From Candidatus Sungbacteria bacterium RIFCSPLOWO2_01_FULL_47_10 (GTDB lineage: Bacteria; Patescibacteriota; Minisyncoccia; Sungbacterales; GWA2-42-14): a stretch of DNA of 13,005 nt. A model generated the notes under the pieces. The model had not been told where the DNA came from, searched no databases, and saw only the letters and a program-made list of their open reading frames with translations. A program made the position numbers and the translations under genes. The stretch is from contig MHQO01000002.1 in NCBI GenBank assembly GCA_001820675.1, forward strand, positions 5,605 through 18,609. Reading direction: 5' to 3'. Below, in pieces: positions 12,669-13,005 of this stretch (the stretch's first letter is position 1; every line of letters begins with the position of its first letter).

Positions 12669-13005
12669 GTTTCCCGTTCAAATTGGTTTCTCGCAGAAAC
12701 GTCGGCGTTTTGCCAGACGCATTAGGACTAATCCCGGAAACCTTTTCTAACGCGATAATCGATTTCTGCCCGATAATATTTCGAAGCATATCGAGAAGTG
12801 GCGTATCAAGTCCCGGCTCATATTTCCGTCCCGGCACGAATCGAAATGTATAAACACCCGGTTTTTCTTCCACAAGCTGAAATTGTAAAATGGTCACTGC
12901 AAACCGCTTCGCAATCTCGGTTCCAAACCCGGCAACGCTAAAGGATTTTCCGGATGGCGTAGTTATAACTTCCGGCAATCTCCCCTTCAACACAAGCACG
13001 GGGAT
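12661..13005 (-). CDS. PaaK/CapK-like adenylate-forming ligase, C-terminal part (cut by window edge)
   Basis: The visible 114 residues have no start inside the window; the frame runs through the edge. GRLPEVITTPSGKSFSVAGF matches the hinge and C-terminal subdomain of phenylacetate-CoA ligase-like enzymes (pattern GRxxDxIxxPxGxxxSP). TILQFQLVEEKPGVYTFRFV continues the C-terminal fold, and ASGKTPTFLRE resembles the terminal SGKxRxxxRE with the late catalytic lysine. PaaK-like proteins of the CapK group occur in capsule and O-antigen loci, where their substrates are mostly unknown. The eight-base overlap with the aminotransferase gene suggests both act on the same glycan precursor, for example amination followed by acylation. 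The N-terminal ATP-binding domain is outside the window, so confidence is moderate. Confidence 0.72.
   Translation of the reverse strand: MPVLVLKGRLPEVITTPSGKSFSVAGFGTEIAKRFAVTILQFQLVEEKPGVYTFRFVPGRKYEPGLDTPLLDMLRNIIGQKSIIALEKVSGISPNASGKTPTFLRETNLNGKHE

Noticed and set aside
12136..12750. A long open frame antisense to the aminotransferase gene
   Set aside because: It is explained as a shadow of the DegT-family gene, whose PLP motifs are complete on the minus strand.
1..13005. Recoding of UGA as glycine or tryptophan
   Set aside because: TGA terminates several genes at natural ends, no domain requires reading through UGA except the prfB frameshift, and RF2 itself is present.
1..13005. CRISPR array, prophage or complete insertion sequence
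   Set aside because: I saw no regularly spaced repeats, no phage structural genes and no transposase. The only repeat structures are the TPR duplication and the hairpin pair.

Overview
The window looks like a chromosomal piece of a Candidate Phyla Radiation bacterium, most likely Parcubacteria or a related Patescibacteria group. This is an inference from style. The genes are compact, several coupled neighbours overlap, and there are several membrane-anchored TPR proteins. One secreted protein has an Ig-like domain followed by Asp-rich 'DNDGDG' repeats. The tRNA lacks an encoded CCA, and I see no convincing Shine-Dalgarno sequence in front of any gene. UGA is a stop here: genes end in TGA and a release factor 2 gene is present. 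Recoded-UGA lineages such as Gracilibacteria and Absconditabacteria are therefore unlikely.

Positions 1-660 hold housekeeping features on the minus strand. They are the 5' part of prfB with its programmed +1 frameshift, a tRNA-Thr(CGU), and promoters of the form TATGGTATAAT. Positions 711-6523, all minus strand, hold a cell-surface block. Reading in the direction of transcription, it contains an unknown membrane protein of about 500 residues (5027-6523) coupled to a TPR protein (3936-5024). A broken TPR paralogue follows (3508-3899). Next comes an AbiEii-type nucleotidyltransferase toxin with its antitoxin (2618-3500), then a pair of covarying hairpins (2531-2610). The block ends with an intact TPR paralogue (1699-2481) and a secreted Asp-rich protein (711-1619). 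The toxin-antitoxin module sits where the broken TPR gene loses its 3' end.

Positions 6656-11587, plus strand, form a four-gene glycan operon. It encodes an NAD-dependent epimerase, a LicC/IPCT-like cytidylyltransferase, a SAM methyltransferase, and an 813-residue fusion of a TagB/TagF-like glycerophosphotransferase domain with a GT2 glycosyltransferase. Converging on it from the minus strand (11556-13005) are a DegT/DnrJ-type aminotransferase and the C-terminal end of a PaaK/CapK-like ligase. Together these fit assembly of a surface glycan carrying a phospho-alditol or phosphocholine-like group.

The most general signal is promoter architecture. Six proposed transcription-unit starts have a -10-like hexamer separated from the start codon by exactly six bases, and a seventh, weaker one fits too. 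This suggests leaderless mRNAs are the rule here and explains the missing Shine-Dalgarno sequences.
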